Numbered from the stretch's first letter, positions 45,101 to 57,300 are shown. The stretch is 64,000 nucleotides of DNA from Emydura subglobosa (GCA_007922225.1 ML679961.1:72830890-72894889); one strand, 5' to 3'. Translations and numbers: made by a program. Notes: generated by a model not told the origin, from the letters alone.

Positions 45101-48100
45101 AAAAAAAAATTGAAACAAACCATTTTGTCTGACCCAATCCATAATTTTTTGGGGGGAGTGGTTGGTTTGGAAAACTCAAGATTTCAACTTTGTTCTCCTT
45201 TGGGATAGGAAATATTTTTTTAAAAATCCCAAACATTTTCTGCCCAGTTTCAGTATTGTCGTTTTCTGTGAGCATGATTACCTGTTTCACTAGCAAGTGT
45301 TCTGAGGTCCCCAATTCATTTCATTTAGGCCACAAGCGACTCATCAGATGAACAACTTTCCCATATGTTATTCACTTGGGCTAGAACTGTATGGTGACAG
45401 TCTCTAGCTTGCTCTCATTCCCTTGAAGTATTCAGCCCTCACCTCTAAACTTCCAGTTTATTTAAAGATACTTGAAAGTCAGGAGAACTGCTTCCTTTTA
45501 TGCCAGATGAAGCCCACAAGATCCTGAAGGGCTTCCTTGTTGTTTGCTTTTTGTCAAGCAGTGAAATATGTAACAAAATTCCATTAGAGGAATTTTACTT
45601 AAAAGAGCATTATAGAAAAGATCAACCCTGCTCCTCTCCCACCCCTCTAAACTTGTTTGCTTCTACAATCCAGACTGCTTGATGTAAGCTCCAGCCTAGC
45701 ATCCTGCCCTGGCATGAAGGTCTGTGAACACCACTGATTGGCCTTGTTATATGCTTTCCTCGGGATATGATGTTTGTGGTTAACATTTTTTACCATTAAG
45801 TGGCAGGGTTCAAGGACAGAAGAGCTGCAGTGAATGCAGGCTGTGAATTTAAATCCTGTGCTTCTACGCTGTGCCCTTGGAGAGATTATTTTCTGCTATT
45901 GTTTGACACACACTGTGCACAGGGACATTCCTGAACACAATACCAGATTCTCATTCTCTCAGTTAACAACCCAACATACCTTCTCCTTTTTTCCTTTAAA
46001 AAATAATTGAACACAGATTTTCCTTTTTGTCTCCCACACTCCTCACCAAGCATCCCTGCAAGAATTGTCTGAGATGATGTTGCAGTATTGACAAGATAGA
46101 TGTGTGTGAGAATGAAAGATGAAACACACACCTGAAAGGGAGTTAAGACTCCAGCAGGGAGCATCTTCCTAGTGGAAGATGTGACAAAAGGGAGGTGAAT
46201 TTGGTGGCACTATAGAAAGACCTTTTCATAATACAAACGCACTAGACTTTGTATTACAGATACAGCCAACAGCATTACATGCATCTCATGAAAGAAGATT
46301 GCCCCAGCAATGAGCCTCTAAAATGTGGCTTACATTACCTGAAATTAATGGCTGGTAAGTTAATGTCCCAAGGCTAAGTAGATAGTTGTTTGTGTTCTAA
46401 CTAACCAGTCATTAACCATGATAATGTCTATTTTTGGGAAGAGGTTATTGCTGTTATAACCATAACCAACATCATACAATAGCAATCCCTGCTATTTTAT
46501 TTTGTCTATTTGTGTTTATTTTTCTGGACTGTTGCTAACCAATGCATCTGCTTTGGGAAACTGGTCATTTCTCGCAAGATAACTATCAATTTTCAACAAA
46601 AACAAATAATGTGCCCTTCTGGAGGACTTTAAAAAATACAAATTATTTTGCTGTAGAGAATCATCCATTGTCTTGACATATACTGCAATTTGGAAGGAAG
46701 AATTTTGAGATTGGGTCTGACTATCTCAGTGGCTTAATATACCTTCCTCCACATCCATCTAGAAACTTGATTTCAAATGAGTTTTGGTGGCTATTTTTCA
46801 GTAGATGTTTGCCCACTTTAAAAAACAAACAAACATGTAATTATGGAATAATTCACAACCTTTGATCTAGAGAGGTCCAGGACTAGAATATCATGGGTTC
46901 TGTAGGTTAAAATTGAAGTATGTTGGCAGTGATGTGTTCGGGGAGTCCTTGACTGGAATACCCAAAGTGTTACATGTCTGAACTGAGATCCATTGAAGTG
47001 GTGTATAGAAGGTCCAGGATTGGAACAGCAAGAGTTCTGCAAGCCAGAACTGAGGTGCATTAATAGAGTTGTGCATGTTTGTTGTAAGTGGGTGCTGTGA
47101 TCACTAACAAAATAGTTGAAATCTTATCTAGCATCTTCATGCATTATATTTTTTTTTAAATTAACGATGGTACTATGCTAATATTAAATAAGCCTGATCA
47201 ATTTTAGTAAGACACCAGAGGAAAGAAATTAAGAAAAGACGTTAGGAGAGAAACTAAAACAAACCTGTTCTTTGCAGCATCAGCTAATCTGCCTCCATTA
47301 CAGGCTGAAGATTGTATTTCTTTAATATACTCATACTGGTGAGGCAAATCCATTAAGGTAAATGTCAATGCTGCAAAGCCCTGCCTTGGTATGAAGGCAC
47401 CCTGTCAAAAAGGGACACTGTCTTTGTCACCTTCCTCCCTGGGCTAACCTGCTCTCAAGATAGGACTATAATTAATAATGTCAGGTGTCAGTGAGAAAAG
47501 CATGCAGTTAGAGTGTGTGAGCACTATATATTTTGCCTATGTTGTTGAGCCCCTGAAAACTTCCTCATCCATGAAAGATAGTTTTAGGGAGCTACACTCA
47601 TCAAGAAACTCATCAAGAAACACTCATCAAGAAAAGATGTTACGTGGCCAAGTATTTGGAGTCCCTTCCAAACTTTTCAATTAATTCTTAAGGAGATCCC
47701 TCTCTCTGCCACACCCAGAACTTGATGCTTATTTTCTGTCTTTTATAATTTTATGAGTTCCTCATTTCCAGGAGGTATTACTTCATCCAGGCTGCCTCTG
47801 AATCCTTTGTTACACCCTTCAAGTATTTTTAGACTGCTTATGTGTTTCCCCACTCCTTAGCTGTTGTTTAGCCAAGCTACACATTTAACTTTTCCATCTA
47901 TTCCATGGTCTTCTGCAGTTGGGAAATATTCCTGTTTGTTTGTTCCATCATCATTCAACAGCCCGAGGGACACTTAAATGAATCCCTGATGCTATTTTGT
48001 ATCCTTGCCACTGCCCTCTATTGTCAAAAACTGTAGGTAAAAAACAACACTGGGTTAAGTTAAACAGAACTGGTAGAAATGATTAACGTCTCTCTAATTT

Positions 48101-48670
48101 TCTTGAAGAGATATGGTTGTTCTCTGCAGCCAGTGTGTTTGTCTGTTGGTCTGGCTGTACTCAAGTAATTATATGGCCCTCATCACTGTAGTTTTAGAGC
48201 ACCTCATACATAATAATTATGCCCTCACAATATGCCATGGATGTATATACATTGACACAGATGGCATTTCCCCTACAGATGTGTTCGCTTATTGTCCAAA
48301 ATGCTCTAAATGTTAAACGTAATGATCATTTTACTGAGGAGGTTGCTGAAATGCCTCAGCAATGCAGGGAGAGATCTGAGAGAAGCTGCAAGATAAAATC
48401 CCATTATACTTTTGAAATCGTCATTAGAGAGGATTGGGTGTTGTAACATTTGCTACTCACATCTATGGTTATGATCACAGAGAGAGATTTAATTTGGGCA
48501 GCTTCCTGTTCTGTGAGTTGTTGTGGAACGTAAAATCGGAATTTGAATGGTCTGCAAAACTGGGTTGTAAATAATACAGTACTGTGACCTTTTTAATGTG
48601 ATGATTTGGATAGTCTGGCTTCCTTGCATAGTTTGGTAGGACCAGTAGAAGACTGGCATTCTTCCCTCTC
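45101..48670. other. Long stretch without gene or clear repeat
   Basis: 45101-45240 continues the AT-rich 'gaaa/tttc' repeat. The rest is single-copy with frames below 95 codons and no domain. 47596-47634 holds three copies of 'ctcatcaagaaa' (12 to 14-base spacing). Confidence 0.5.
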
Positions 48671-48681
48671 CCCCCCCCCCC
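48671..48681 (+). repeat. C homopolymer
   Basis: Run of about 11 C in a pyrimidine tract. Its complement is a potential quadruplex-forming G tract and a likely sequencing trouble spot. Confidence 0.85.
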
Positions 48682-48933
48682 ACCCTCTGACAACATCAAT
48701 CATCTGTAAAGAAAAATGGAATGTGTAGTCCATCAGTGCAGATGCAAAATATTTAAACATCATTATTTATTTTATAGTGTAAAAAAAGTGCTAGATTCCT
48801 TCCAGTAAAAGTAAGAGATTGTCCTTGTCTTGAAGTCTATTCTAAAAGAGTGGATTTAGGAGGCTGCATGAATGTGACATTTCTATTAACACATTGTATA
48901 GTGTGTCTGTGTGTGTGATTAAACGTCTCAATG

Positions 48934-49002
48934 GGCCTGATTCATTTCAGTTGTATTTAATGGGAACTGCAGGTACTCAGCAACTTTTGAAAATCAGGCC
49001 CT
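48934..49002. repeat. Palindromic repeat bounded by 'gggcctgatt'/'aaatcaggccct'
   Basis: Outer arms 'gggcctgatt' and 'aaatcaggccct' are inverted, with 'aatgggaactgcaggtactc' between. Well-preserved member of the family at 5452. Confidence 0.75.
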
Positions 49003-49094
49003 ACATAACTATACAAGCAAGAATCATGTCCCCTCCAATAACCTCCATCCACACCCCATCCCTTCACACAAGCACTCATACCTAACGCCAAATT

Positions 49095-49192
49095 GTACAC
49101 ACCATTTGCCTTAGCGTAAATCCAGAATAACGCAGCTGAAGTTAGTATGACTCTGGTTTTACACCATGCAAATGAACTGAAATTTGGCCCTT
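49095..49192. repeat. Palindromic repeat ('taaatcc...ggttttaca')
   Basis: 'gcgtaaatccagaataacgc' and 'gactctggttttacaccatg' are opposed arms, ending 'gaaatttggccctt'. Same style as 62815-62905. Confidence 0.6.
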
Positions 49193-50655
49193 GCTGAGTA
49201 TGCTTGTGTGGAAAATTCAGGGAAGAGTGGATGGAGTTTTCCTGCTAAGCACAAGGAAGAGAACGTATTCAGTAAGCCCGGCCTATGCTGTGATAAGGGA
49301 CGCTCTGATTGCACAGGGGGGTTCAAAGTTGTTTTCCCCAGAGAACTGCCAATGAGCATGAACAGTAAATAGCACATGTGTTGGTAAGGTGCTTTGTTGT
49401 TGGAGGTTTGGCAGCACTATCTGAACTGGCTGTGAAGCCCTCTGGGCAATGAGATCCCCAGCAAGGATTTCAAATGAGCTCCTCTGTCAACATTTCAAAG
49501 CTGCTTATTTTGTACTGGAATTTTATGACAGTGGGACTAATAATTAAAAAGAGAGCCATCCCTTAGTATCACAAGTCACTCAATTCTTAAGTCATTTAAA
49601 ACAATTTCTACTATTGGCATGAGAATATACATAAAAAAAACATTCATCACAGTGTCTTAGTCTTCACTGGCTGAAAAAGAAGTCTGGTGAAAGGATCTCA
49701 CGAGTAACTACCTATTATTTTGGAACAAGCCTGGCAGGACCTAATTCACCACCTCTTCAGGTATGGCCCTGAGCACTGGTGGAGTGCAACATGCTGTCTT
49801 TCAGCAGTTCACAAACTCAGCCTGATGGTGAAAGCCAGACCACGCGAGGGAGACAACAAACACCACGGCTGGTAGCTAGATTAAAAGAAACACTAAAGTG
49901 AAAGAAAGCATCTGTGCACTCCCCCTCTCTCCACTGATTGTCTGGGAGGAATTTTTCAAATAGCCAGTAGGCAACCCCCCATCTGCTCTCTCTTTTCTGC
50001 ACACAGATGGGGGGGGGGGAGGGAGGGAAATAAACATGATGAGGGACAGTGATAACTGCATGAAAATGAGGAAACTGCTCTGTGGTACTAAATTGGCTGG
50101 AGTGCTGTGGTAAAAAAGAATCAGGCAGTGCTTGTTGCACAGTGCTGTCTCTATTAGCTCTTAAGCAGGTGGCTCATTAGCTTCGCCAAGAGCAGCATGT
50201 TGGCTCAGCCCCCTGAGTTTTGTTTTGAGCCTGTTCTTAGAAGGAACCTTGAAATGGGCGAGTTTCCCATTGTTTTGCATTTATTCCAGAGGTCTCTGAT
50301 GCCCCTTCCAGGGCCTGACTTGCAGTAAGGGAACTTGACCATCCAGCTGATCCTCTCTCTCTTGTTGTATTAGAGGTGGAGTTGAGCCACAGATTCAGTA
50401 GCTGGATTGGGGATTTGAATTCATATGCATTTTATTGTGTTCAACAGGTGGTTTGGTTTTGTGTGTGTGTATGTACACACTCCAAGTGCAAATAAGTGAT
50501 TTCCCCCCCGCCCCTGCCACACCCAGGTTTTTTTTAATTGACAAAAATTTTGGGTGGACTCAAAAACCAAAGCTTTTCATTTATTTATTTTATTTTGGAG
50601 AATTGAAAAGTTTTAAACAGTTTTGGGGACAGTTACCTGTTTTGTTTGACCCGAC
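49193..50655. other. No gene; G-run at 50009
   Basis: Single-copy with a G11-A-G3-A-G3 tract at 50009-50027 (potential quadruplex). The 107-codon frames at 49817-50140 (minus) and 50435-50758 (plus) lack domains. Confidence 0.5.
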
Positions 50656-50815
50656 ACTATGGGTATATCTACACAGCAAAGAAAACCCACAGCTGGCCTG
50701 TGACAGCAGACTTGAGCTCATGGGGCTTGGGCAGTTGGGCTGTTTTCTTGCAGTATAGACTTCCAGGCTTGGGTCAGAGCCCAGGCTCTAGGACCCTCAC
50801 ACCGTGCAGGCATAT
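50656..50815. mobile_element. MITE family B, truncated copy
   Basis: 'gggtatatctacacagcaaa', 'cagctggcctgtgacagc', 'gggctgttttcttgcagtat' and 'agagcccaggctctaggacc' match the left arm and centre of the element at 19782. The right arm is missing after about 50815. Confidence 0.65.
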
Positions 50816-51169
50816 CAAAGCAGGCAAAACCATCTCCATGAGACATCAAGACCAGGTGAGAAGCGGGTTTTGTGGCAAACATTTGTTTTGAGTGAAGTGT
50901 TTGAGATTATTTTTAATTAGCATGTTTCAACCTGGGCTTCAGCCACACTACATTTCCACTGCTCCTACATCTAGTGCTGTCCTCTTAGGCTTTTCCTATA
51001 ATAGAAGGCATTTAGGTCAGAGTGTAAGATCAAGTGATCATTTGTATTCATCACACTGGAAGCAACTCACTAGTGTGTTGGCTTCCAAATGAGATCTGGG
51101 CACTGTTTTTGGTTTGTTTTTGTGTTTCCTCTAAATTACAGAGCAAATGCAAAGCAGTCTCCTGTCAAG
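50816..51169. other. No gene seen
   Basis: Single-copy, no open frame longer than 66 codons wholly inside it. Confidence 0.5.
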
Positions 51170-51560
51170 GAAGTCTGAATATATAGCATAAATAAATAAA
51201 ATATTGCCCCAAACAGTCATAAATAACACTTTGCTTTTAATGCATAATTAACACTGAGTAGTAGCTACTAACACAGTTGAATAATAATGCCACATTTTAA
51301 GGCTATTTTTGCCTACTTCAGCCACACAGTCAAGCAGTTAAAATATGGCCAAATCTTCAGAGTCTGGCACAGTAATTTTGAGTTACAAATTCCCAGTGAG
51401 CTCTTTAAAAATCTAATTAGTAACAACCATTAGTGCTGGCTTATTCCTCTGCATTAGACAGTAAATAAGCAGCATGTGTTTGCAAAGTAAACTCCTCTTA
51501 ATGCATTCAGAATAATAACCACAGTGATTCCTGTTTCTGCCCCTTATGTCTCTCAGGTTT
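51170..51560. promoter_or_regulatory. Repeat-free AT-rich stretch with CTAATTAG
   Basis: CTAATTAG at 51413-51420 is a palindromic homeodomain site. 'gcttttaatgcataattaac', 'agtcataaataacac', 'gttgaataataatgcc' and 'cctcttaatgcattcag' add many TAAT cores. No repeat family is recognised. Candidate developmental enhancer, by inference. Confidence 0.25.
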
Positions 51561-52724
51561 ATCTGCTGGACTGAACAGTTCAGTAAGTTGGAATTTCACA
51601 CACCCTACACATGTACACCCAGTTCCCTATCTTGCTACCTTTCATTTTGATTTCTGCTCCTACCAGTAGCCCTTTTCTGTGTGCGCACACACACTGGAGT
51701 GTTTCCTCTCACAGAATTACTCTGTGGCAGCTCTTCAGCTCTTCTTTTACTATATTTATACAGTGGCCAGCATAAGAGAGTCCTAATCCTGAATGGGGCC
51801 TATGAGTGTTACCTTAATGACCATAATAAAACACATGCATCCTGGAATTTAGCTAATTATGTTTAGATGGGCAGGGTTATGGAGGGGTTTGCTTCGTGCC
51901 TTCTCCCCTCTCTTCTTTCTTGATTAGAGGATGTCAAAGCAGATGGATATTATGTTTAACTTTGTTTCAGCAACTGCAATCCACAAGACGTGGAAGAGGG
52001 GGCCATGCATGATGATCCTATGTGATCTACATTTCTAAAGTGATCACCACTGTGGTTTCCATGTGCTATACTTAAGTTATAAAACACATTCAGGGAACTT
52101 CCTGTCTGGTTCCTTGGCTGAATCACTAGCCTCTGCCTTAGTGCTATATGTAACATTAATTCACATTCATGGGGTAATGTTGTACCTCTTGAGCATATAT
52201 GTTGTGATACCTCATGAACTAGTGGCCCTCCAACTGAATTATGCACGTGTACATAATTCAGCAGGGGGAAAAAATAGCATGGAAAACATTTTTCTATTAG
52301 AAAAGTATGCGGGGTACAAATTTACCCAAACATGTTGCATTCTGTATTTGTAGCAGTTCTATGTACATGTTTGCTTTTAGTGAGAGTATCTTGTATTGTA
52401 ATAGTTAGCACATGGTCATAATGAATTGAAGTGACTGTGGTGGCTGCTTACAGTCATCCAAAGGTAGAAGGTATTCCCAGGAAGGCTGGTCCCTTCAAAT
52501 CCAGCCTTGTTAGGTATCCTTAACACAGAGTAGACTGATGTTGGGTTTTTTTGCCTAATGCTTTTTTGAGGAGATTTTCTGCCTAGGTATTGTGCTCCAA
52601 ACTCTGCCAATTTAGGAGACTCTTGAGGAGACTCTTCTGTGCTGTGAAATTCAAGATGGTGAACAACCAGGCACAATATTCTGCTTCTGACCTTAAATAA
52701 ATGATCTGAAATGCTGAAAGTGAG
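51561..52724. other. No gene; 5' side of the piggyBac relic not found
   Basis: Searched by eye for the N-terminal half of a piggyBac transposase on the plus strand without success. Frames at 52063-52353 (plus) and 52416-52676 (minus) match nothing I know. Confidence 0.45.
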
Positions 52725-53539
52725 TTGTCCTGTGATGACATATTAGATCATAGTGTCTTTGTGCCAGATCGTGTTGAGAGTTGCTCTGAGAAGGAACCCT
52801 GTGTTTCCATAGCTTGTATATCAGGTTCATCTTTGGACCGTGGGGAGCTTGTGTTCTCTCCTGGTATAAGACTGGAAGATAGCTTTTTCATCAGTATTCA
52901 GCTGGCTGAAGATCTACTCAATGCACATTGACCTATGTTGGAACAATGCAAAGAAACAAGCCAGATGTAGCAAGTAGATACATCTCAAGCAGAGAACAAA
53001 TATTATCAGTGTTTGGGTTTGCTGGGTCACTCTTACCCTGGTTTCCTATGTTTTAAAGAATGGCAAGTCGGTAATCATGTTATCAACAAAGCATCATAAC
53101 AAGGTTGTAGGAGACAGAAAGAAACTTCAGATAATTGACATTAAAAAGGGTGTAAATAACATGGACCAAATTGCAAGAATGAATTCCTGCAGGCGCAAAA
53201 TAAATAGGCGGCTGGTATGCTTGATGGTGCTAGCATTGCAAATTTAATCACTGCAGCAATCGTTTTTGGCACCACATTTGCCCAAGACAAAGAAGACACT
53301 TATTCCTTGTCAGTCTAGGAGAATGAGTCATATATACACATGATCTCACCATAGCCATCAAAGCAGCACCGTCGTCCTTCAGCTACCAGCCACTAAAGGA
53401 TCACCTAGAAAACTCTGCAGTGGATGCTGCCACATTTTGCTGAAGGTCACTTGACCAGAATAACTGCAAGCAATACGGAGAATGCAGTGAACTTTTGTGT
53501 GCTGACCACTCCATGTCAATTCTGATATGTGAAAATTGA
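52725..53539 (+). pseudogene. Decayed piggyBac-family transposase, C-terminal half
   Basis: Four frame-shifted segments appear in the right order. (1) 52725-52931 ends EDSFFISIQLAEDLLNAH, the D(N/R)FFTS-type motif holding the second catalytic Asp (codon 52878-52880). (2) 52931-53053 begins TYVGTMQRNKPD and later has SVFGF, the segment after 'LL' in piggyBac. (3) 53053-53247 has VIMLSTKHHNKVV and then KKGVNNMDQ with SCRRKINRR, the GGVDTLDQ...RKTNRW region. The third catalytic Asp reads Asn (53155-53157). (4) 53220-53318 gives LDGASIANLI, equal to the LDIASINAYI helix. 53462-53539 reads CKQYGEC...LCADH...ICEN, a remnant of the C-terminal cysteine-rich domain. At least three frameshifts and in-frame stops (53054, 53245, 53441) make it non-functional. 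The N-terminal half is missing or unrecognisable. An AATAAA lies about 65 bases downstream. Confidence 0.85.
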
Positions 53540-54143
53540 AAATAGGCTGACATTGAATGAGACTCTTGCCAGTCCTTTTATTTATTTTTAATTTGCTGAT
53601 TAAATAAAGTATTTTGGGTGCGTAGGTGGCTTTTTGTTTTAGTTTTTTTGCTAAAAACTTTAAAGAATTGTTCTTGGTTTCTGAATGCATTTGGGAGACA
53701 AACTTCCCCCACAGCACAATTTAATGTCACTTTTTTTCTTGACACTGGATGAATGTTGAGGAGAATTTTGCAACATAAACAAATGCTGAGGGTGTAACTC
53801 TTCTTGTGGCCTCGTCTGGATAGGATACTGTGGAATATTGAATCTGATGACAAGAAGTTCTCCACAGGTGTCACCAAAAAAAAGCCATAAATTATCAGAT
53901 TTACAATTGGACAAGTGTTACCCCAGATCATATATCTAAAAGATTATTGGAAGACTTTTTCCATTTCTCTTTGGCAACTCTCATCCATGCAGATCAGACA
54001 GGTATATCCTATCTGACAGATTTCCTACAGTTGTAGGGTGTGGACACGCATTTGATCCTTTTAACGTGAAAACAACAAAACCCCTATCTTGGGAAATCTT
54101 GGTACTTCTGCTTCTGGCAGAAAGAGGAGATGTTCACTTGGAG
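53540..54143. other. 3' flank of piggyBac relic
   Basis: Contains TTAA tetranucleotides near 53585 and 53599, the target site type of piggyBac, and 'gattaaataaag'. No terminal inverted repeat could be matched to an upstream partner. Minus frames at 53379-53931 have no domain. Confidence 0.45.
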
Positions 54144-54176
54144 TTTTTGTTTGTTTGTTTGTTTGTTTGTTTGTTT
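54144..54176 (+). repeat. (TTTG)n microsatellite
   Basis: About eight TTTG units after 'cttggag'. Translates as a Phe/Val/Cys-Leu run in 54089-54295, which is not a gene. Confidence 0.9.
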
Positions 54177-54334
54177 TTTGTTTTGTGAACCTTGAATTGT
54201 TCTGCCCAGTTTCTAATCTGAATCAAGGAATTTATGCTAGCAATTTATACAAAAATCTGTCTGAATCCTCCATACAAGCTCTAGCTAGTCTCTGAGGTAG
54301 GTATGACATCACTGGCTGAGAACATGCTGGGGGG

Positions 54335-54545
54335 GCCGAGAGGAGAGAGAGTGAGAGCTTGTAAAGCTATTGTATATTGTTAATGTACTGAATTCCTTAT
54401 TACCCTGGTTACTTGGGGAATTCAGCACATATATCTACAGCTCTTTGATTTACAATACAATAGCTTCACAGGTCACCTTTAAAGAACTCGGCTAGCAGTT
54501 GCTATGGAGCGCGCGCGCACACACACCACACAGCTCTCCCTAATA
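54335..54545. repeat. Nested imperfect palindrome, LTR-like composition
   Basis: 'aagctattgtat' (about 54365) and 'atacaatagctt' (about 54455) are a perfect 12-bp inverted pair. Inside it, 'ctgaattcc' and 'ggaattcag' form a second. The opening 'gagtgagagcttgtaaagct' resembles 21888-21950 of the LTR-like unit. It ends in 'gcgcgcgcacacacaccaca', a Z-DNA-prone tract. Confidence 0.5.
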
Positions 54546-54651
54546 GGGGCCATCCTGACTATATTATAGATGGCACGTTTTCCACACTCTTCCCTAGAAA
54601 ATGCTTAGAACTTTAGTGAACGTTACAGAGGCACCATGCAAAATTTGCTGC

Positions 54652-54740
54652 TTTAAAGTATGTCTACACTGAAATTAAATGCCTGCAGCTAACCTCAGGC
54701 TGCAGGGCTGTAAAATTGCAGTGAAAATGTTCGGGCTTTA
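54652..54740. mobile_element. MITE family B, end fragment
   Basis: 'agtatgtctacactgaaatt', 'aaatgcctgcagctaacctc' and 'aggctgcagggctgtaaaat' match the outer left arm of 60025-60325. Truncated after about 90 bases. Confidence 0.55.
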
Positions 54741-55304
54741 CACCACTAACGTATGGTTGTCCCTCAGACCTTATAGCAATAGAAGACTGGTTGCTGTTCC
54801 ATTCCCCCATGCCTCTTCCCATGCGCCTCCCTGCCCTACCCTCTCCTTGACACTTATGCTGGGTTTCCTGGAACAGCTGGCATACCACTCCTGATTTATG
54901 CCAGTGGAGAGTTCTTCTGTGCAGTGGGAATGTTCATTTCCAGCCATTTTAAGATCCCTTTACAGTGCAAAATCTGGATAATCTAGCTTCTGCTACTACC
55001 ATTGTTACTAGTGAAATACTTTTTCACAAGACCAGAGAAAATAATGTCTAGAGATTGCATTGTTGTAGGGGACACAAGATCCTTACCTTTCGTTGTTTTC
55101 AGATGTGTAATTTGGCACAGATGTGTAAGTAGATCAGTAAGTATTATTGTAGAGCTGTAAACCTTGTGTTCTTGACATGCAAAAAATGAGACAGTTGCCT
55201 TGAAGCATAGAGACATTATGTTCCAGTGGGACCTGATTACTTGCACGGCAGAAGAAGGGAATTAATTGTAAATCAGACAGTTTCCAGAATGGGAAATAAT
55301 AATT
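54741..55304. other. No gene seen
   Basis: Single-copy. Opposed frames 54664-54888 and 54679-54894 are shadows of each other with no domain. Confidence 0.5.
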
Positions 55305-55475
55305 CTACCAACTATCTGAGGATCTAAAAAGTCCTTTATAAACGTAAATGAATTAGGCCTGAGAACACCCTGTGATAGAGAGAAGAAGAAACCAAGACAT
55401 GATTAACCAAAGTGGGCAATAGGACTATCTCCCAGTCTTGTGCCTTAATCATTAGACTGACCTTCCTGTGAAGGG
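55305..55475 (-). repeat. MIR-type SINE, reverse orientation
   Basis: 'ctgaggatctaaaaagtcct', 'ttataaacgtaaatgaatta', 'acaccctgtgatagagagaa' and 'gtgccttaatcattagactg' follow the reverse order from 3' end to tRNA-like head. Confidence 0.75.
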
Positions 55476-57300
55476 AAATTGTTTGAAGCCCTCTGGGTAT
55501 GTTTAACCTACATTACATGTTAGAACATGTGGTGGCTAGTGGGATAGATGAGAGCTCAAAACATCATCCCCACTATCGCTCTGCTTAAAGTATTTGAACA
55601 ATCCCTAAATTAGACTTTTTTGTTTTTTGTCATGGATAACTTAATGCTCATAGAGAGGGTGTCACCCAAGACACAGCAAAGGGTAGGATGTTGGGAAATC
55701 AATAAGTGGTGACACAAATTGCACTGCAGGGATGTATTAACATTCTACAATTTACTCTTACAATTGTTCTCAATAACTTCTGTCTTGTGGACAAATCCTC
55801 TCATTGGCCACCTTGACCTTCCTCACAGTATTTTCTATCATTTTGATTGCCTTGTGGACCAAGGATTCTCAGACCATACTTTGGGACCCAATATATTATT
55901 TCATAGATACAGCAGTTACTTTTTTTCTATAGGGGCGGGATTGCTGGTAGAAAAAACATTGGATGCCATCTCCTGTGGGTGTCACTATTGGCTTCATATT
56001 TTATTTTGATTGTTCCAGAGAGCATAAATTCAGATAACAGAGAGAGGAAAGCCTGAGGCAAATAAAACCTATTGTAGCTATGACACCTTTGTGAAATGAT
56101 ATCCTCCTCAATGATATCTACATGAAATTTGATTTTTAGGGCTTTCTATCATAATAGAAGATCCTAGATTTTTAAATATTCAAAGTTCCCTGCCTTACCT
56201 AGAACTGGGCAAACTATTCACAGGAAATATTTTTTTTTTTTTTGAGAGAGAGAGAATTTAGCTTCCCCCTGCCCTCTCAATTAGCTGTGAGCAGACTCTA
56301 ATTTTTTTTTTTTACTAACCCACATATTGTTCAAAATCTTTCAACAACGACTTCCTACAGACTTATTTAAATGTTGTCTGGGTTGTTCAAACTATTCATT
56401 CTGAAGATGTCTTCCACTCGTTGCTGTTTTGACGTGCCTAAATCACACGGTGGTGTTTCTACTTCCTAATTGTATGACTGACATTTGTTATAAAGAGGGT
56501 AATGTGAATATTTGTGAGACTTTCCTCTTCTTATGTCTGTTTAAAAAAAATTAGTGTACAAATGCTAACTGAAGATGAGTAAAAAGGTTGTTAATACCAT
56601 TGAAGTGAATCAGTGTTGCTTTCCAGGAAAAAAAACAAAACAAAAAACTTTTCTTTTTTCTTTTTTTGCATCGACCCAGCTCTAGTTTTCCCCAGGAAAG
56701 GACTAATTGTTTGAGTTCCATTTCTTGAATAATCCATCCCATCTTTGTTAGATTAAAAAATGTTTGTAAATAAACAAACACAAACTCCATCTGACAGATA
56801 TGTCTGTCCCATCAAAATTTGCTAATGAAGGAGGTGTTTTAGGGACAGGCCTGAGGTCTGTAATGAAATAACAAAGGTTTTCAAGGACTTAAGGTGAACT
56901 TCAACTGTAATCATAAACTGCCATCACAAAGTATTCCAGAGATGACCAAAAAAAAAAAAAAGGCCTATTTTCACAGCTCTTTTAGGAAGTTTGCTGTTAG
57001 GGCTGGTTATTTTATCAAGTCATCTGAATTTGAAGCAGGGCAATTTATGTGCCTGTATAATATCTATAATATCCTGGATAGTGAAAGGCCTAGAGTTATG
57101 CATAAAGAAATGCAAAATGAAATATCCTGTTTACTTCAAAAACAAACAATAACCAATTTAAGACACTTGACTTCAGAACATAATGTTATGTAGAGTTGTC
57201 AGTAAGAATTAATCCTGTACACTATAACTAATTACTATATCATTCAGTAGATTGTCATACTTGACAGGGCTAGCTTCACCCATGTCTCCTTTCTGGTCTC
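55476..57300. other. Long stretch without gene
   Basis: Single-copy with T-runs (about 56230-56242 and 56301-56312) and an A13 run near 56947-56960. The 96- and 99-codon plus frames (55719-56009, 56894-57193) lack motifs. Confidence 0.5.

Noticed and set aside
47596..47634. CRISPR-like or minisatellite array of 'ctcatcaagaaa'
   Set aside because: Only three short copies with 0 to 2 bases between them. Simple slippage in a vertebrate genome.
52416..52676. Minus-strand 86-codon frame as N-terminal part of the neighbouring transposase
   Set aside because: Wrong strand relative to the piggyBac segments and no similarity to piggyBac N-terminal motifs.
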